Part shown: piece by piece, positions 8,609 to 16,303 of the stretch
Numbering within the stretch: the stretch's first letter is position 1
Layout of the letters: each line of letters begins with the position of its first letter
NCBI GenBank assembly: GCA_965199585.1
Contig: CBDASI010000001.1
Span: 1-64,000, forward strand
DNA from: JAVVHH01 sp965199585
GTDB taxonomy: Bacteria > Pseudomonadota > Alphaproteobacteria > Acetobacterales > Acetobacteraceae
Length of the DNA: 64,000 nt
Direction: 5' to 3'
Made by a program: the position numbers and the translations under genes
The notes under the pieces: model-generated
Seen by the model: the letters and a program-made list of their open reading frames with translations, nothing else
Told to the model about the DNA's origin: nothing
The model's database searches: none

Positions 8609-9801
8609 ACGACCTTCCGCTCGAGCCCACGGCGCCCGATCCGCGCCTGACCGCCCCGGACGCGGCCCAGCTGCGCCCGCGCGCCGACGACCCGGCCCGC
8701 ATCGAGGCCTACATCCCCTCGCCCTGCGTGCAGAACCACGCCGCGCAGATCACGCCGTTGCGCGATGGCAGCCTTGGCTGCGTCTGGTTCGGCGGCACCC
8801 AGGAAGGCATCCCGGACATCTCGGTCTATTTCTCCCGGCTCGAGCCCGGCGCCGACCGTTGGCCCGACCCGGTCAAGCTCTCCGACGACGCCACCCGCTC
8901 CGAGCAGAACCCGTTGTTGTTCAACGCCCCCAACGGCGAGCTTTGGCTGCTGCATACCGCCCAGCTCGGCGGCAACCAGGACACCGCGCTCGTCCGCCGC
9001 CGCATCTCCACCGATGATGGCCGCAGCTGGAGCGCGCCGGACACCATGATCGAGCCCGGCCCGGGCTACGGCATCTTCGTCCGCCAGCCACCGGTGGTGA
9101 CGAGAGACGGGCTCTGGCTCTTGCCGGGCTTCCGCTGCGTGACGCCGGCCCAAGGCAAATGGGTCGGCGATGCCGATATCAGCGAGGTCCATGTCAGCGC
9201 CGATCAGGGCCGCTCATGGACATCGCATGTCGTGCCGGAGAGCACGGGCTGCGTGCACATGAGCATCGTGCCGACCGACGATGGCTATGCCGGGTTCTTC
9301 CGCAGCCGCTGGGCCGACTCGATCTATGTCAGCCGCAGTGCCGACGGGCTGACATGGACGGCGCCGGTGCCGACCGAGTTGCCGAACAACAACTCCTCGA
9401 TCCAGGCGCTCGCCCTCGCGGATGGCCGCCTGGCGATGGTGTTCAACGCCAGCAGCGTCGCCGACGCGACGGGCCGGCGGCTCGGCCTCTACGACGATAT
9501 CGGCGAGGAGGACGACGCGCCGGCCACCCCAGCCGAGGGCCGCACGGCGTTCTGGGGGGCGCCGCGCGCGCCGATGACGCTCGCGCTCTCCTCGGATGGT
9601 GGCCATACCTGGCCGACCCGGCGCGACCTCGATGTCGGCGATGGTTTCTGCATGACCAACAACAGCAAAGACCAGCTGAACCGCGAATACTCCTATCCGA
9701 CGATCGCGCAAACGCCGGATGGCATGCTGCATATCGCCTATACTTACTTCCGCCGTGCCATCAAATACGTCCGCGTCAAGCCCGAATGGGCCACGAACTA
9801 A
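8605..9801 (+). CDS. Cytoplasmic sialidase-like Asp-box beta-propeller protein
   Basis: A 398-residue six-bladed propeller of the exo-alpha-sialidase type. Four Asp-boxes are visible: STDDGRSWS, SADQGRSWT, SADGLTW and SSDGGHTWP. The N-terminus (SPCVQNHAAQITPLRDGSLGCVWFGG) is the conserved first blade of the branch found in sugar-acid operons. There is no signal peptide and no membrane segment, so it cannot be a secreted sialidase. A role as an intracellular glycosidase or lactonase on the imported substrate is inference. No N-acetylneuraminate genes (epimerase, kinase) are nearby, so sialic-acid use is not supported. It overlaps the DapA-type gene by 4 bases. Confidence 0.82.
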   Translation: MNDLPLEPTAPDPRLTAPDAAQLRPRADDPARIEAYIPSPCVQNHAAQITPLRDGSLGCVWFGGTQEGIPDISVYFSRLEPGADRWPDPVKLSDDATRSEQNPLLFNAPNGELWLLHTAQLGGNQDTALVRRRISTDDGRSWSAPDTMIEPGPGYGIFVRQPPVVTRDGLWLLPGFRCVTPAQGKWVGDADISEVHVSADQGRSWTSHVVPESTGCVHMSIVPTDDGYAGFFRSRWADSIYVSRSADGLTWTAPVPTELPNNNSSIQALALADGRLAMVFNASSVADATGRRLGLYDDIGEEDDAPATPAEGRTAFWGAPRAPMTLALSSDGGHTWPTRRDLDVGDGFCMTNNSKDQLNREYSYPTIAQTPDGMLHIAYTYFRRAIKYVRVKPEWATN

Positions 9802-9819
9802 CCAACGAGGGAGGCAGCG

Positions 9820-10605
9820 ATGCTGGCGACACCAGAGCTTGCGACCAAGAAGCTGATCCATATTGCCGGGCTGGAGAAGACCTATGCCGGCGGTAGCGTG
9901 CATGCGCTGTCCCGCATCGGCCTCGACATCGAGGACGGCGAGTTCGTCTGCGTCGTCGGCCCGTCCGGCTGCGGCAAGAGCACGCTGCTGCGCATCCTCG
10001 CCGGCCTCGACGATTACGATAGCGGCACCGCGGCGCTGGATGGCCGGGGCATCACCGGGCCGTCACGCGACGTCGGCGTCGTGTTCCAGGCCGCCAACCT
10101 GCTGCCCTGGCTGACGGTGCGGGAGAACGTGAAGCTGCCGCTGCGCGTCGGCGGCAAGCAGAAGGCGGAGGCGGAGGATGTCGACCGCCTGCTCGACGTG
10201 GCCGGTCTGTCCGATTTCGGCGAACGCTATCCCTACGAGCTATCGGGCGGCATGCAGCAGCGGGCCGGGATCTGCCGCGCCCTGGTGCGCAACCCGCGCA
10301 TCCTGCTGATGGACGAGCCGTTCGGCGCGCTCGACGCCCTGACGCGCGAGCGCATGAACCTCGAGTTGCAGCGCATCTGGCAGGCCAGCAAGAAGACCGT
10401 GCTGCTGATCACGCATTCGATCAGCGAGGCCATCTTCCTCGCCGACCGCGTCGTCGTCATGTCGGCCCGGCCCGGCCGCGTGATCCGCGAGCTGCGCGTC
10501 GATATCCCGCGCCCACGCACCAACGACACCATCATCAGCCATCCGGACTACGCGCCGCTGGCCAAGGAAATCCGCGGGCTGCTCACCGGCCAGGGAGAAG
10601 AGTGA
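9820..10605 (+). CDS. ABC importer ATPase, SsuB/TauB type
   Basis: Cytoplasmic ATPase, 261 residues, of the nitrate/sulfonate/taurine/thiamine-precursor importer family. Walker A GPSGCGKST, Q-loop FQAANLLPW, signature LSGGMQQR, Walker B ILLMDEPFGALD and H-loop ITHSISEA are all present. FGALDALTR and the C-terminal SARPGR stretch are typical of the SsuB/TauB/ThiZ group. The start is ATG at 9820 after GAGGGAGGC. The stop overlaps the permease start, so ATPase, permease and binding protein form one importer unit inside the acid-sugar operon. It is an importer for the substrate degraded by the upstream enzymes rather than a sulfonate system per se. Confidence 0.93.
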   Translation: MLATPELATKKLIHIAGLEKTYAGGSVHALSRIGLDIEDGEFVCVVGPSGCGKSTLLRILAGLDDYDSGTAALDGRGITGPSRDVGVVFQAANLLPWLTVRENVKLPLRVGGKQKAEAEDVDRLLDVAGLSDFGERYPYELSGGMQQRAGICRALVRNPRILLMDEPFGALDALTRERMNLELQRIWQASKKTVLLITHSISEAIFLADRVVVMSARPGRVIRELRVDIPRPRTNDTIISHPDYAPLAKEIRGLLTGQGEE

Positions 10606-11477
10606 TGAGCGACATCGCAAACCAGCAGTCCGGGCAACAGACCGGCCACGGCGTCGCCTCGATCGGGATCGAGATCGCGAAATCCAAGCGGCGCGGCAAG
10701 CGCGGCGTGAACGGCAGCGTCATCGGCGCCATCGGTCTCGTCGTGCTGTTCATCGTCTGGGACGTCTCGGTCCGCGTGCTGCAGGTGCCGTCCTACATCC
10801 TGCCCTCGCCGCTCTCGGTCTGGCGCGCGCTGTGGTCGGGCCTCGCGGTCAGCCCGAGCAGCCCGCTCGGCTACTACCTGCCGCTCTGGGGCACGCTGAA
10901 GAACGCCGCGATCGGCCTGTGCGTGGGTGCCGGCGCCGGGCTGGTGCTGGGCTCGCTGATGGCCGAGAGCCGGACGGTCGAGAAGCTGCTGATGCCCTAT
11001 GCGTTCGCGCTGCAGAGCCTGCCCAAGGTCGCCATCGCGCCGCTGATCGTCATCTGGTTCGGCTTCGGCGACGGGTCCAAGGTCGCCATCTCGGCCCTGC
11101 TCGCCTTCTTCCCGGTGCTGATCAACAGCTTCACCGGGTTGCGCGCGACCGAGCCGGAGAAGCTGGACCTGATGCGCTCGCTCAATGCGTCGCGCTGGGA
11201 GACCTACCGCATCGTCAAGCTGCCCAACGCGGCGCCGTTCATCTTCGCGGGCCTCGACATGGCGGTCGTCTACGCCCTGCTCGGCACCATCGTCGCCGAG
11301 TTCCTGGGCGCGCAGCAGGGCATGGGCGTCGTCATCACCCAGGCCCAGGCCGTCACCGACGTCGCGGGGGTGTTCGCCGCCCTCGTGATCCTGGGCGCGA
11401 TGGGCATCCTGCTGCACACCGCCGTGCGCGGTGCCGAGAAGAAGGTCGTCCACTGGGGCGATCGCGGCCGCAAGTAA
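10605..11477 (+). CDS. ABC importer permease, SsuC/TauC type
   Basis: Inner-membrane permease of 290 residues with about six hydrophobic helices and the BPD_transp_1 coupling loop (EPEKLDLMRSLNASRWETYR, roughly residues 185-204) that contacts the ATPase. VVLFIVWDVSVRVLQVPSYILPSP is the usual first helix followed by the conserved YILPSP motif of this subfamily. ATG at 10605 overlaps the ATPase stop by one base; an in-frame GTG at 10602 is also possible. The cytoplasmic N-terminus is basic and a little longer than usual. It partners with the flanking ATPase and binding protein. Confidence 0.92.
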   Translation: MSDIANQQSGQQTGHGVASIGIEIAKSKRRGKRGVNGSVIGAIGLVVLFIVWDVSVRVLQVPSYILPSPLSVWRALWSGLAVSPSSPLGYYLPLWGTLKNAAIGLCVGAGAGLVLGSLMAESRTVEKLLMPYAFALQSLPKVAIAPLIVIWFGFGDGSKVAISALLAFFPVLINSFTGLRATEPEKLDLMRSLNASRWETYRIVKLPNAAPFIFAGLDMAVVYALLGTIVAEFLGAQQGMGVVITQAQAVTDVAGVFAALVILGAMGILLHTAVRGAEKKVVHWGDRGRK

Positions 11478-11502
11478 TTAAAGCAAACGGGAGGAACATC
11501 AC

Positions 11503-12573
11503 ATGGATCGTCGCACGCTACTCGCTGGACTGAGCGCCTTTTCGGCCGCCATGGCGCTGGGGCCGCGCAGCTCCTTCGCCCAAACCAACCTCAAGCCCGT
11601 TCGCATCGGCATCGGCCTGAAGGCCATGGGGCCCAGCGTCATCAACCTGCTGATCGGCGAGATCCTCGGCTACAACGCCGCCGAGGGCCTGACCGTCAAG
11701 CCGATGGCGCTCGGCGGCAACGCCAACGTCCAGGTGGCGACCGATCGTGGCGACGTGGATATCGGCATCGGCGTGCCGTCCTACGCGCTGCCGATCATGG
11801 CCAAGGGCGAATACGGCCAGGCGGTCTATTTCTACCAATACACCTACCCGTATAAATGGGACGTGGCGGTCAAGCCGGGCAGCAAGACGGCGTCCTATGC
11901 CGACCTCAAGGGCCTCAACATCGGCGTCTCCGATTTCGGCGGCACCGAATACCCGGTCACCCGCAACATCCTCAAGAACATGGGGATCGACCCCGATCGC
12001 GACGTGAAATGGACCGCCGTCGGCAACGGCGTGCAGGCCGGCATCGCGCTGCAGCGCGGCGCGATCGACGCGCTGGCCTATTACGACACCGGGTTCGGCG
12101 TCATCGACGGGGCCGGCATCCCGCTCGCCATGCTGCCGCGGCCGGCCAACCTGCCGATGATCGGCGGCCAGTTCCTCATGGCGCTGCGCCCACGGCTGAC
12201 CGCGGACCGGGCCATGCTGGTCGGCTTCGGCCGCTCGACGGCCAAGGCCTCCACCTTCCTGCTCGCCGACCCCGCCGCCGGCGCCCGCGCGTTCCTGAAG
12301 ATGTATCCCGAGACCGCCCCGCGCGGATCGACCGAGGAGCAGGGCGTCAAGGCCGTGCTCGAGGCGATCAGCCGGCGCATCAAGCTGTACGAGCCGCCGT
12401 ACCCCAACACCAAGATGGGTGCGATCAACCCGGCCGAACTCACCGCCGAAGCCGCACTCAACGGGTTCGACGTCAAGGATGTCAGCCAATACTACACCAA
12501 CGACTTGATCGCCGAGATCGACGACTTCGATGCCGAGAAGATCCGCGCCTCGGCCAAGTCCTACACGGGCTGA
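11503..12573 (+). CDS. ABC importer periplasmic binding protein, NMT1/SsuA-like
   Basis: Periplasmic ligand-binding protein of 356 residues. The signal sequence has a twin-arginine start (MDRRTLLAG) and an AFA-Q cleavage zone near residue 28, suggesting Tat export. The mature part has the NMT1/THI5 fold: IGIGLKAMG start, GDVDIGIGVPSYALP (ligand loop) and GLNIGVSDFGGTEYP. The 25-base gap after the permease and the Shine-Dalgarno GGGAGGAA place it in the same unit. The pocket's chemistry cannot be predicted, but linkage to sugar-acid enzymes argues for an organic acid ligand rather than a sulfonate. Confidence 0.9.
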   Translation: MDRRTLLAGLSAFSAAMALGPRSSFAQTNLKPVRIGIGLKAMGPSVINLLIGEILGYNAAEGLTVKPMALGGNANVQVATDRGDVDIGIGVPSYALPIMAKGEYGQAVYFYQYTYPYKWDVAVKPGSKTASYADLKGLNIGVSDFGGTEYPVTRNILKNMGIDPDRDVKWTAVGNGVQAGIALQRGAIDALAYYDTGFGVIDGAGIPLAMLPRPANLPMIGGQFLMALRPRLTADRAMLVGFGRSTAKASTFLLADPAAGARAFLKMYPETAPRGSTEEQGVKAVLEAISRRIKLYEPPYPNTKMGAINPAELTAEAALNGFDVKDVSQYYTNDLIAEIDDFDAEKIRASAKSYTG

Positions 12574-12577
12574 CGGC

Positions 12578-13261
12578 GTGAGCGAGGCAAAGCGCGCGCT
12601 GGTCACGGGCGCAAGCTCCGGGATCGGCGCGGCGATCGTCGCCCGGCTGCTGCGGGAGGGCTGGTCCGTGATCGGGATCAGCCGCTCGCGGCCCGAGTTC
12701 GGCGGGCCCGGCTTCGAACACCGGGCGGCCGATCTCGGCGACCCCGCCTCGCTCGCCGCGGGCCTCGCCGACCTCGCGCCGGTGGATGCCCTGGTCCATG
12801 CCGCGGGCGTCCTGCGCGTCGGCCGGCTGGAGGAGGATACCGACGCCGATGCGCGGACCATGTGGCGCCTGCATGTCGAGGCGGCGACCCAGCTCGTCCG
12901 CTGGGCAGCGCCGGGCCTGCCGGAGGCGGGCCGGATCGTGCTGATCGGCAGCCGCGTCGCGAACGGCGCCGCGGGACGCGGTCAATATGCCGCCAGCAAG
13001 GCGGCGCTGGTGGGCCTCGCCCGCTCCTGGGCCGCCGAACTCGCCCCGCGCGCCATCACCGTCAACGTGGTGGCCCCCGGCGCCACCGACACGCCCATGC
13101 TGCGCGACCCCGCCCGCAGCGCCAGCGCGCCCAAGCTGCCGCCCCTCGGCCGCTTCGTACGGCCGGAGGAAGTGGCCGGGCTCGTCGGTTTCCTGCTGTC
13201 GGACGACGGGGGCAGCATGACCGGGCAGTCGCTGGTGATGTGCGGCGGTTCTAGTTTGTAG
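12578..13261 (+). CDS. Short-chain dehydrogenase/reductase (SDR)
   Basis: A classical NAD(P)-dependent SDR of 227 residues. It has the TGASSGIG cofactor motif near the N-terminus, VHAAG for the NNAG motif, a serine in IGSRVANG, and the catalytic Y-x-x-x-K as QYAASKAA. It ends with the usual GQSLVMCGGSSL. It is on the short side for the family (usually about 250). The start is GTG at 12578, five bases after the binding-protein stop; a longer ATG start at 12530 would overlap that gene by 44 bases and adds no similarity. As the last gene of the operon it probably oxidises the imported compound or an intermediate. Confidence 0.85.
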   Translation: MSEAKRALVTGASSGIGAAIVARLLREGWSVIGISRSRPEFGGPGFEHRAADLGDPASLAAGLADLAPVDALVHAAGVLRVGRLEEDTDADARTMWRLHVEAATQLVRWAAPGLPEAGRIVLIGSRVANGAAGRGQYAASKAALVGLARSWAAELAPRAITVNVVAPGATDTPMLRDPARSASAPKLPPLGRFVRPEEVAGLVGFLLSDDGGSMTGQSLVMCGGSSL

Positions 13262-13273
13262 CCCTGCCGGGGC

Positions 13274-13299
13274 GCCCGAACGACGACCACCGTTCGGGC
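13274..13299. terminator. Bidirectional terminator between convergent operons
   Basis: A perfect 9-bp stem GCCCGAACG / CGTTCGGGC with an 8-base loop lies between the SDR stop (13261) and the convergent dehydratase stop (13310). There is no T-run, which is common in GC-rich genomes, but position and stem strength support a shared terminator. Confidence 0.6.
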
Positions 13300-13309
13300 C
13301 CCGAGGCGC

Positions 13310-14503
13310 TCAGCCGAGCGTGCTGTGACGCTGGATCTTCGCCGGATCGATCACGAGGCCGAGTCCGGGCCGATCGTCGAGCCCGACCTTGCCGCCCACG
13401 GGCGTGATGGGGTCGAGCAGGAAGTGCTGCCAGCCCACGTTGAATTTCTCCAGGTTCTCGACGGAGGGACAAAGGTCGGGCGGCTGGGCCGCAACGATGT
13501 GCGCGCAGACTGCCAGGCTTTCCCCATGGGGAATGACCTGCTTGCCGAATACGGAAGCGAGAGTGCAGATCGCGGTGATCTCGGTGATCCCGCCGCACCA
13601 CATCGGATCAGCCTGGACGATGTCGAGCGCCCGGCGCTGGAACAAGTCGAGGAAGCCCCAGCGGGTATACTCGTGCTCGCCGCCGGCGATGCGGATCGGT
13701 GAGCGACGGGTCAGCTCCGCCATCGCGTCGATCATATCGGGGAGCACCGGTTCCTCGAGCCAGAATGGTTTCCAGCGGACCGCTTCGGCGGCAAAGTCGA
13801 GCGTGTAGGGCACGGTCCAGCTGTTCCAGGCGTCGAGCATGATCTCGCAATCGTCGCCGGCGCCGGCACGGGCGGCTTCGAGCATGGCGAGATTCTTGGA
13901 CAAACCCGCTTTGCCCTCGCCCGGCCCGTGGCGAAAGAACCATTTCTGGCCCCAATAGCCCTGTTCGGCAAACCGGCGGGCTTGTTGAACAACGGCCTCC
14001 GGCGCGACCGGGTACGCGAGAGCGGAGACGTAGACGGGGAGTTCGCTGCGGGTGGGCCCGCCGAGCAGGCGGTAGAGCGGCTGGCCCATGACCTTCCCCT
14101 TGAGATCCCAAAGCGCGCAGTCGATGGCGGAGATCGCCATCATCGGGAGGCCTTTGCGGCCGTGGATGGCCGCGCGGTAGAGGACGTCCCAGATCATGGT
14201 GGTCGCCAACGGATCGAGGCCGACGACCAGCGACTTCATCTGCAGGGCGAGGATGGCCGGGGCAAGGCCGATCGGGCCGAACAGACCGGACACGCCCTCA
14301 TCGGTGTCGACGTAGAGGAAGCGGCCGGTGATGGCGAGTTTGCCGGGCGCGACCTCGCGCGGCAGGTTGTCTTCCGAGCCCCACTCGCGGGCGCGGAAGG
14401 TTTCGTAAATGTCGGTGGGGCGAACCTGCCGGTTGCCGTAATACGGACCATCGTAGTCGCGCTCGCCTTCATAGACGACGCAGCGCAGATCGGTAATTCG
14501 CAT
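13310..14503 (-). CDS. Enolase-superfamily sugar-acid dehydratase, L-rhamnonate-dehydratase-like
   Basis: A Mg-dependent acid-sugar dehydratase of the mandelate racemase/muconate lactonising group, 397 residues. Metal ligands are the Asp of MLDAWNSW, the Glu of WLEEP and the Glu of GGEHEYT; a catalytic His lies in VIPHGES. The spacing and wording of QADPMWCGGITEI, the HGPGEG loop and the tail LLDPITPVGGKV resemble L-rhamnonate dehydratase (RhmD). It probably dehydrates a 5- or 6-carbon aldonic acid to its 2-keto-3-deoxy form. It ends the LacI-controlled operon, 8 bases after the permease gene. The frame is open further upstream, but ATG at 14503 is where homology begins. Confidence 0.85.
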   Translation of the reverse strand: MRITDLRCVVYEGERDYDGPYYGNRQVRPTDIYETFRAREWGSEDNLPREVAPGKLAITGRFLYVDTDEGVSGLFGPIGLAPAILALQMKSLVVGLDPLATTMIWDVLYRAAIHGRKGLPMMAISAIDCALWDLKGKVMGQPLYRLLGGPTRSELPVYVSALAYPVAPEAVVQQARRFAEQGYWGQKWFFRHGPGEGKAGLSKNLAMLEAARAGAGDDCEIMLDAWNSWTVPYTLDFAAEAVRWKPFWLEEPVLPDMIDAMAELTRRSPIRIAGGEHEYTRWGFLDLFQRRALDIVQADPMWCGGITEITAICTLASVFGKQVIPHGESLAVCAHIVAAQPPDLCPSVENLEKFNVGWQHFLLDPITPVGGKVGLDDRPGLGLVIDPAKIQRHSTLG

Positions 14504-14511
14504 GGGATTTC

Positions 14512-15345
14512 TCAGCCCTTCACCGCGCCAGAGGTCAAGCCTTCGACGATGCGTTTCTGGAAAATGAGGGCCAAGACGACCACCGGGACGGTAACGACCG
14601 TGGACGCGGCGGTGATCTTGCCCCAGGGAAGCTCGTGTTCGCTCTGCCCGCTGAACAGGGCGATGGCGACGGGGACGGTGCGGGCCTGGTTGTCGGCGGT
14701 CAGCGTGAGCGCGAAGAGGAACTCGTTCCAGGCGTTGATGAAGGAAAGCAGCCCGGTGGCGACGAGGCCGGGGCCGGCGAGAGGGATGATGACGCGCCAG
14801 AGGAGTTGCAGCGGGCTCGCGCCATCGATGGTCGCAGCCTCGTCGAGCGTGTCGGGAATGTCCTTGACGAAATTCGTGAGCACCCACACGCAGAAGGGCA
14901 GCGTGAAGATCATGTACGAAAGAATCAGCGCGCCATAGGTGTTGTAGAGTCCCAGAGCACGGGCGAGCGTGAACAGACCGCCGAGGACGGCGATCTGCGG
15001 AAAGGTACTCATCCCGAGGATGACGTAGAGCGTCACTTGCTTGCCCGCGAATTTGTAACGGGCGAGCGCGTAGGCCGCCAAGGCGGACAGGGCGAGGGAG
15101 AGGAAGGTGACGCCGCCCGCGACGATCAACGAATTCAGGATGGACCGGACAAAGGAGCCATCGGCGAGAACGGCGCGGTAGTTGTCGAGCGTGATCTGCC
15201 GCGGCCAGTAGGAGAGCGGCGTGCTGAACAATTCCGCCGCCGGCTTCAGCGAGTTCACGATCATCCAGTAGAACGGGAACAGGATGTAGAACAGGGTGAG
15301 CCCGAGCAATACGTAGAAGGCAGCGCGGGAGAGGAAACGTTTCAT
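14512..15345 (-). CDS. Sugar ABC importer permease, MalG/CUT1 type
   Basis: Inner-membrane permease of 277 residues with six hydrophobic helices. The coupling loop DEAATIDGASPLQLLWRVIIP near residues 185-205 is the EAA motif of carbohydrate permeases. FPFYWMIVNSLKP is the typical MalG helix-1 exit. It follows the MalF-like partner by 2 bases and is followed by the dehydratase. The start codon sits in a GAAACGTTTC stretch that matches the core of the LacI-type operator upstream of the regulator; this may be only a codon coincidence (Met-Lys-Arg-Phe). Confidence 0.92.
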   Translation of the reverse strand: MKRFLSRAAFYVLLGLTLFYILFPFYWMIVNSLKPAAELFSTPLSYWPRQITLDNYRAVLADGSFVRSILNSLIVAGGVTFLSLALSALAAYALARYKFAGKQVTLYVILGMSTFPQIAVLGGLFTLARALGLYNTYGALILSYMIFTLPFCVWVLTNFVKDIPDTLDEAATIDGASPLQLLWRVIIPLAGPGLVATGLLSFINAWNEFLFALTLTADNQARTVPVAIALFSGQSEHELPWGKITAASTVVTVPVVVLALIFQKRIVEGLTSGAVKG

Positions 15346-15347
15346 GG

Positions 15348-16244
15348 TCAGCGTTCCTCCACGTTGAGCACGCGCATGTAGATGATCGTGCCGACGATGA
15401 TGAGCAGGAATATTTCCACCGACGCCGCGGAGCCGGCGCCCACGAGGCCGAACTCGATCATCTGCTGGCGGGCGAACATGGAGATCGTGACCGTGGCAGG
15501 CGCATTGCCGGTCATGACGTAGACGATGTCGAAGACGCGCAGCGCATCGAGCATGCGGAACACCACGACGACGGCGATCCCGCCGCGGATCATCGGCAGG
15601 GTGACCCGCCAGAAGCGAGACAGGGCGCCGGCGCCATCGATCTCGGCCGCCTCGTAGAGCTCGTTGGGAATGCCTTGTAGCGAGGCAAGGATCAGGAGCG
15701 TGACGAAGGGGACGAACTTCCAGGTCGACATCGCGATGATCGCCCACATCGCCGTACTGGGATTGTTGAGCCAGGCGACGGGATCGTGGATCAGGCCGAG
15801 GCGCAAGAAGGCGTCGTTCACGACGCCGAACGCGTCGTGATACATCCATTTCCAGAGCTGCGAAGCGACCGTCAGCGCAATGACCAGGGGGACGAGGTTG
15901 GCAGCACGGACGAATTTGCGGCCGGGGAAACGCTGGTTGAGCACCAGGGCGAAGGTGACGCCGAGAACGATCTGCAGGCAAACGCTGGCGACGGCGAAAT
16001 ACACGGTGTTGTAGACGGCGGACCACCATTCCGGGCTCGCGTGCAGGTCGAGGTAATTGTCGAACCCGACGAAGCGGGCTTCGTCGGAGAAGAAATTGGT
16101 GTCGGTGAAGCTGAGCCAGATCGTGCGGCCGAGCGGGTACAGCCCGACGGCGAGCAGGACGAGGAAAGTGGGAGCCAGGAACATCGCGGCGGTGCGTGCT
16201 TGCGCGCCCGCCATCGTTCTCTTGCTCCGGACGATGGAAGCCAT
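15348..16244 (-). CDS. Sugar ABC importer permease, MalF/CUT1 type
   Basis: Inner-membrane permease of 298 residues with an N-terminal cytoplasmic tail and six helices, starting with FLAPTFLVLLAVGLYPL. The EAA coupling loop is ELYEAAEIDGAGALSRFWRV (about residues 198-217). It forms the heterodimeric channel with the downstream MalG-like protein. ATG at 16244 fits the conserved length; the frame continues upstream into the binding-protein gene without meaning. No MalK/UgpC-type ATPase is present in this operon or anywhere near, so the importer must borrow an ATPase encoded elsewhere. Confidence 0.92.
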   Translation of the reverse strand: MASIVRSKRTMAGAQARTAAMFLAPTFLVLLAVGLYPLGRTIWLSFTDTNFFSDEARFVGFDNYLDLHASPEWWSAVYNTVYFAVASVCLQIVLGVTFALVLNQRFPGRKFVRAANLVPLVIALTVASQLWKWMYHDAFGVVNDAFLRLGLIHDPVAWLNNPSTAMWAIIAMSTWKFVPFVTLLILASLQGIPNELYEAAEIDGAGALSRFWRVTLPMIRGGIAVVVVFRMLDALRVFDIVYVMTGNAPATVTISMFARQQMIEFGLVGAGSAASVEIFLLIIVGTIIYMRVLNVEER

Positions 16245-16303
16245 TGGCGGATATCCTGGACTGTCGTGGGGCGTGGCGCGGAACCACGCCCACTCGGAGG
16301 TTC

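Noticed and set aside
7694..9801. Sialic-acid catabolic operon (lyase plus sialidase)
   Set aside because: There is no ManNAc kinase or epimerase and no secreted sialidase, and the linked kinase and PdxA point to four-carbon acids.
9820..12573. Taurine/alkanesulfonate importer with desulfonation
   Set aside because: The importer type fits, but no monooxygenase (SsuD/TauD) or flavin reductase is linked; the operon enzymes act on sugar acids.
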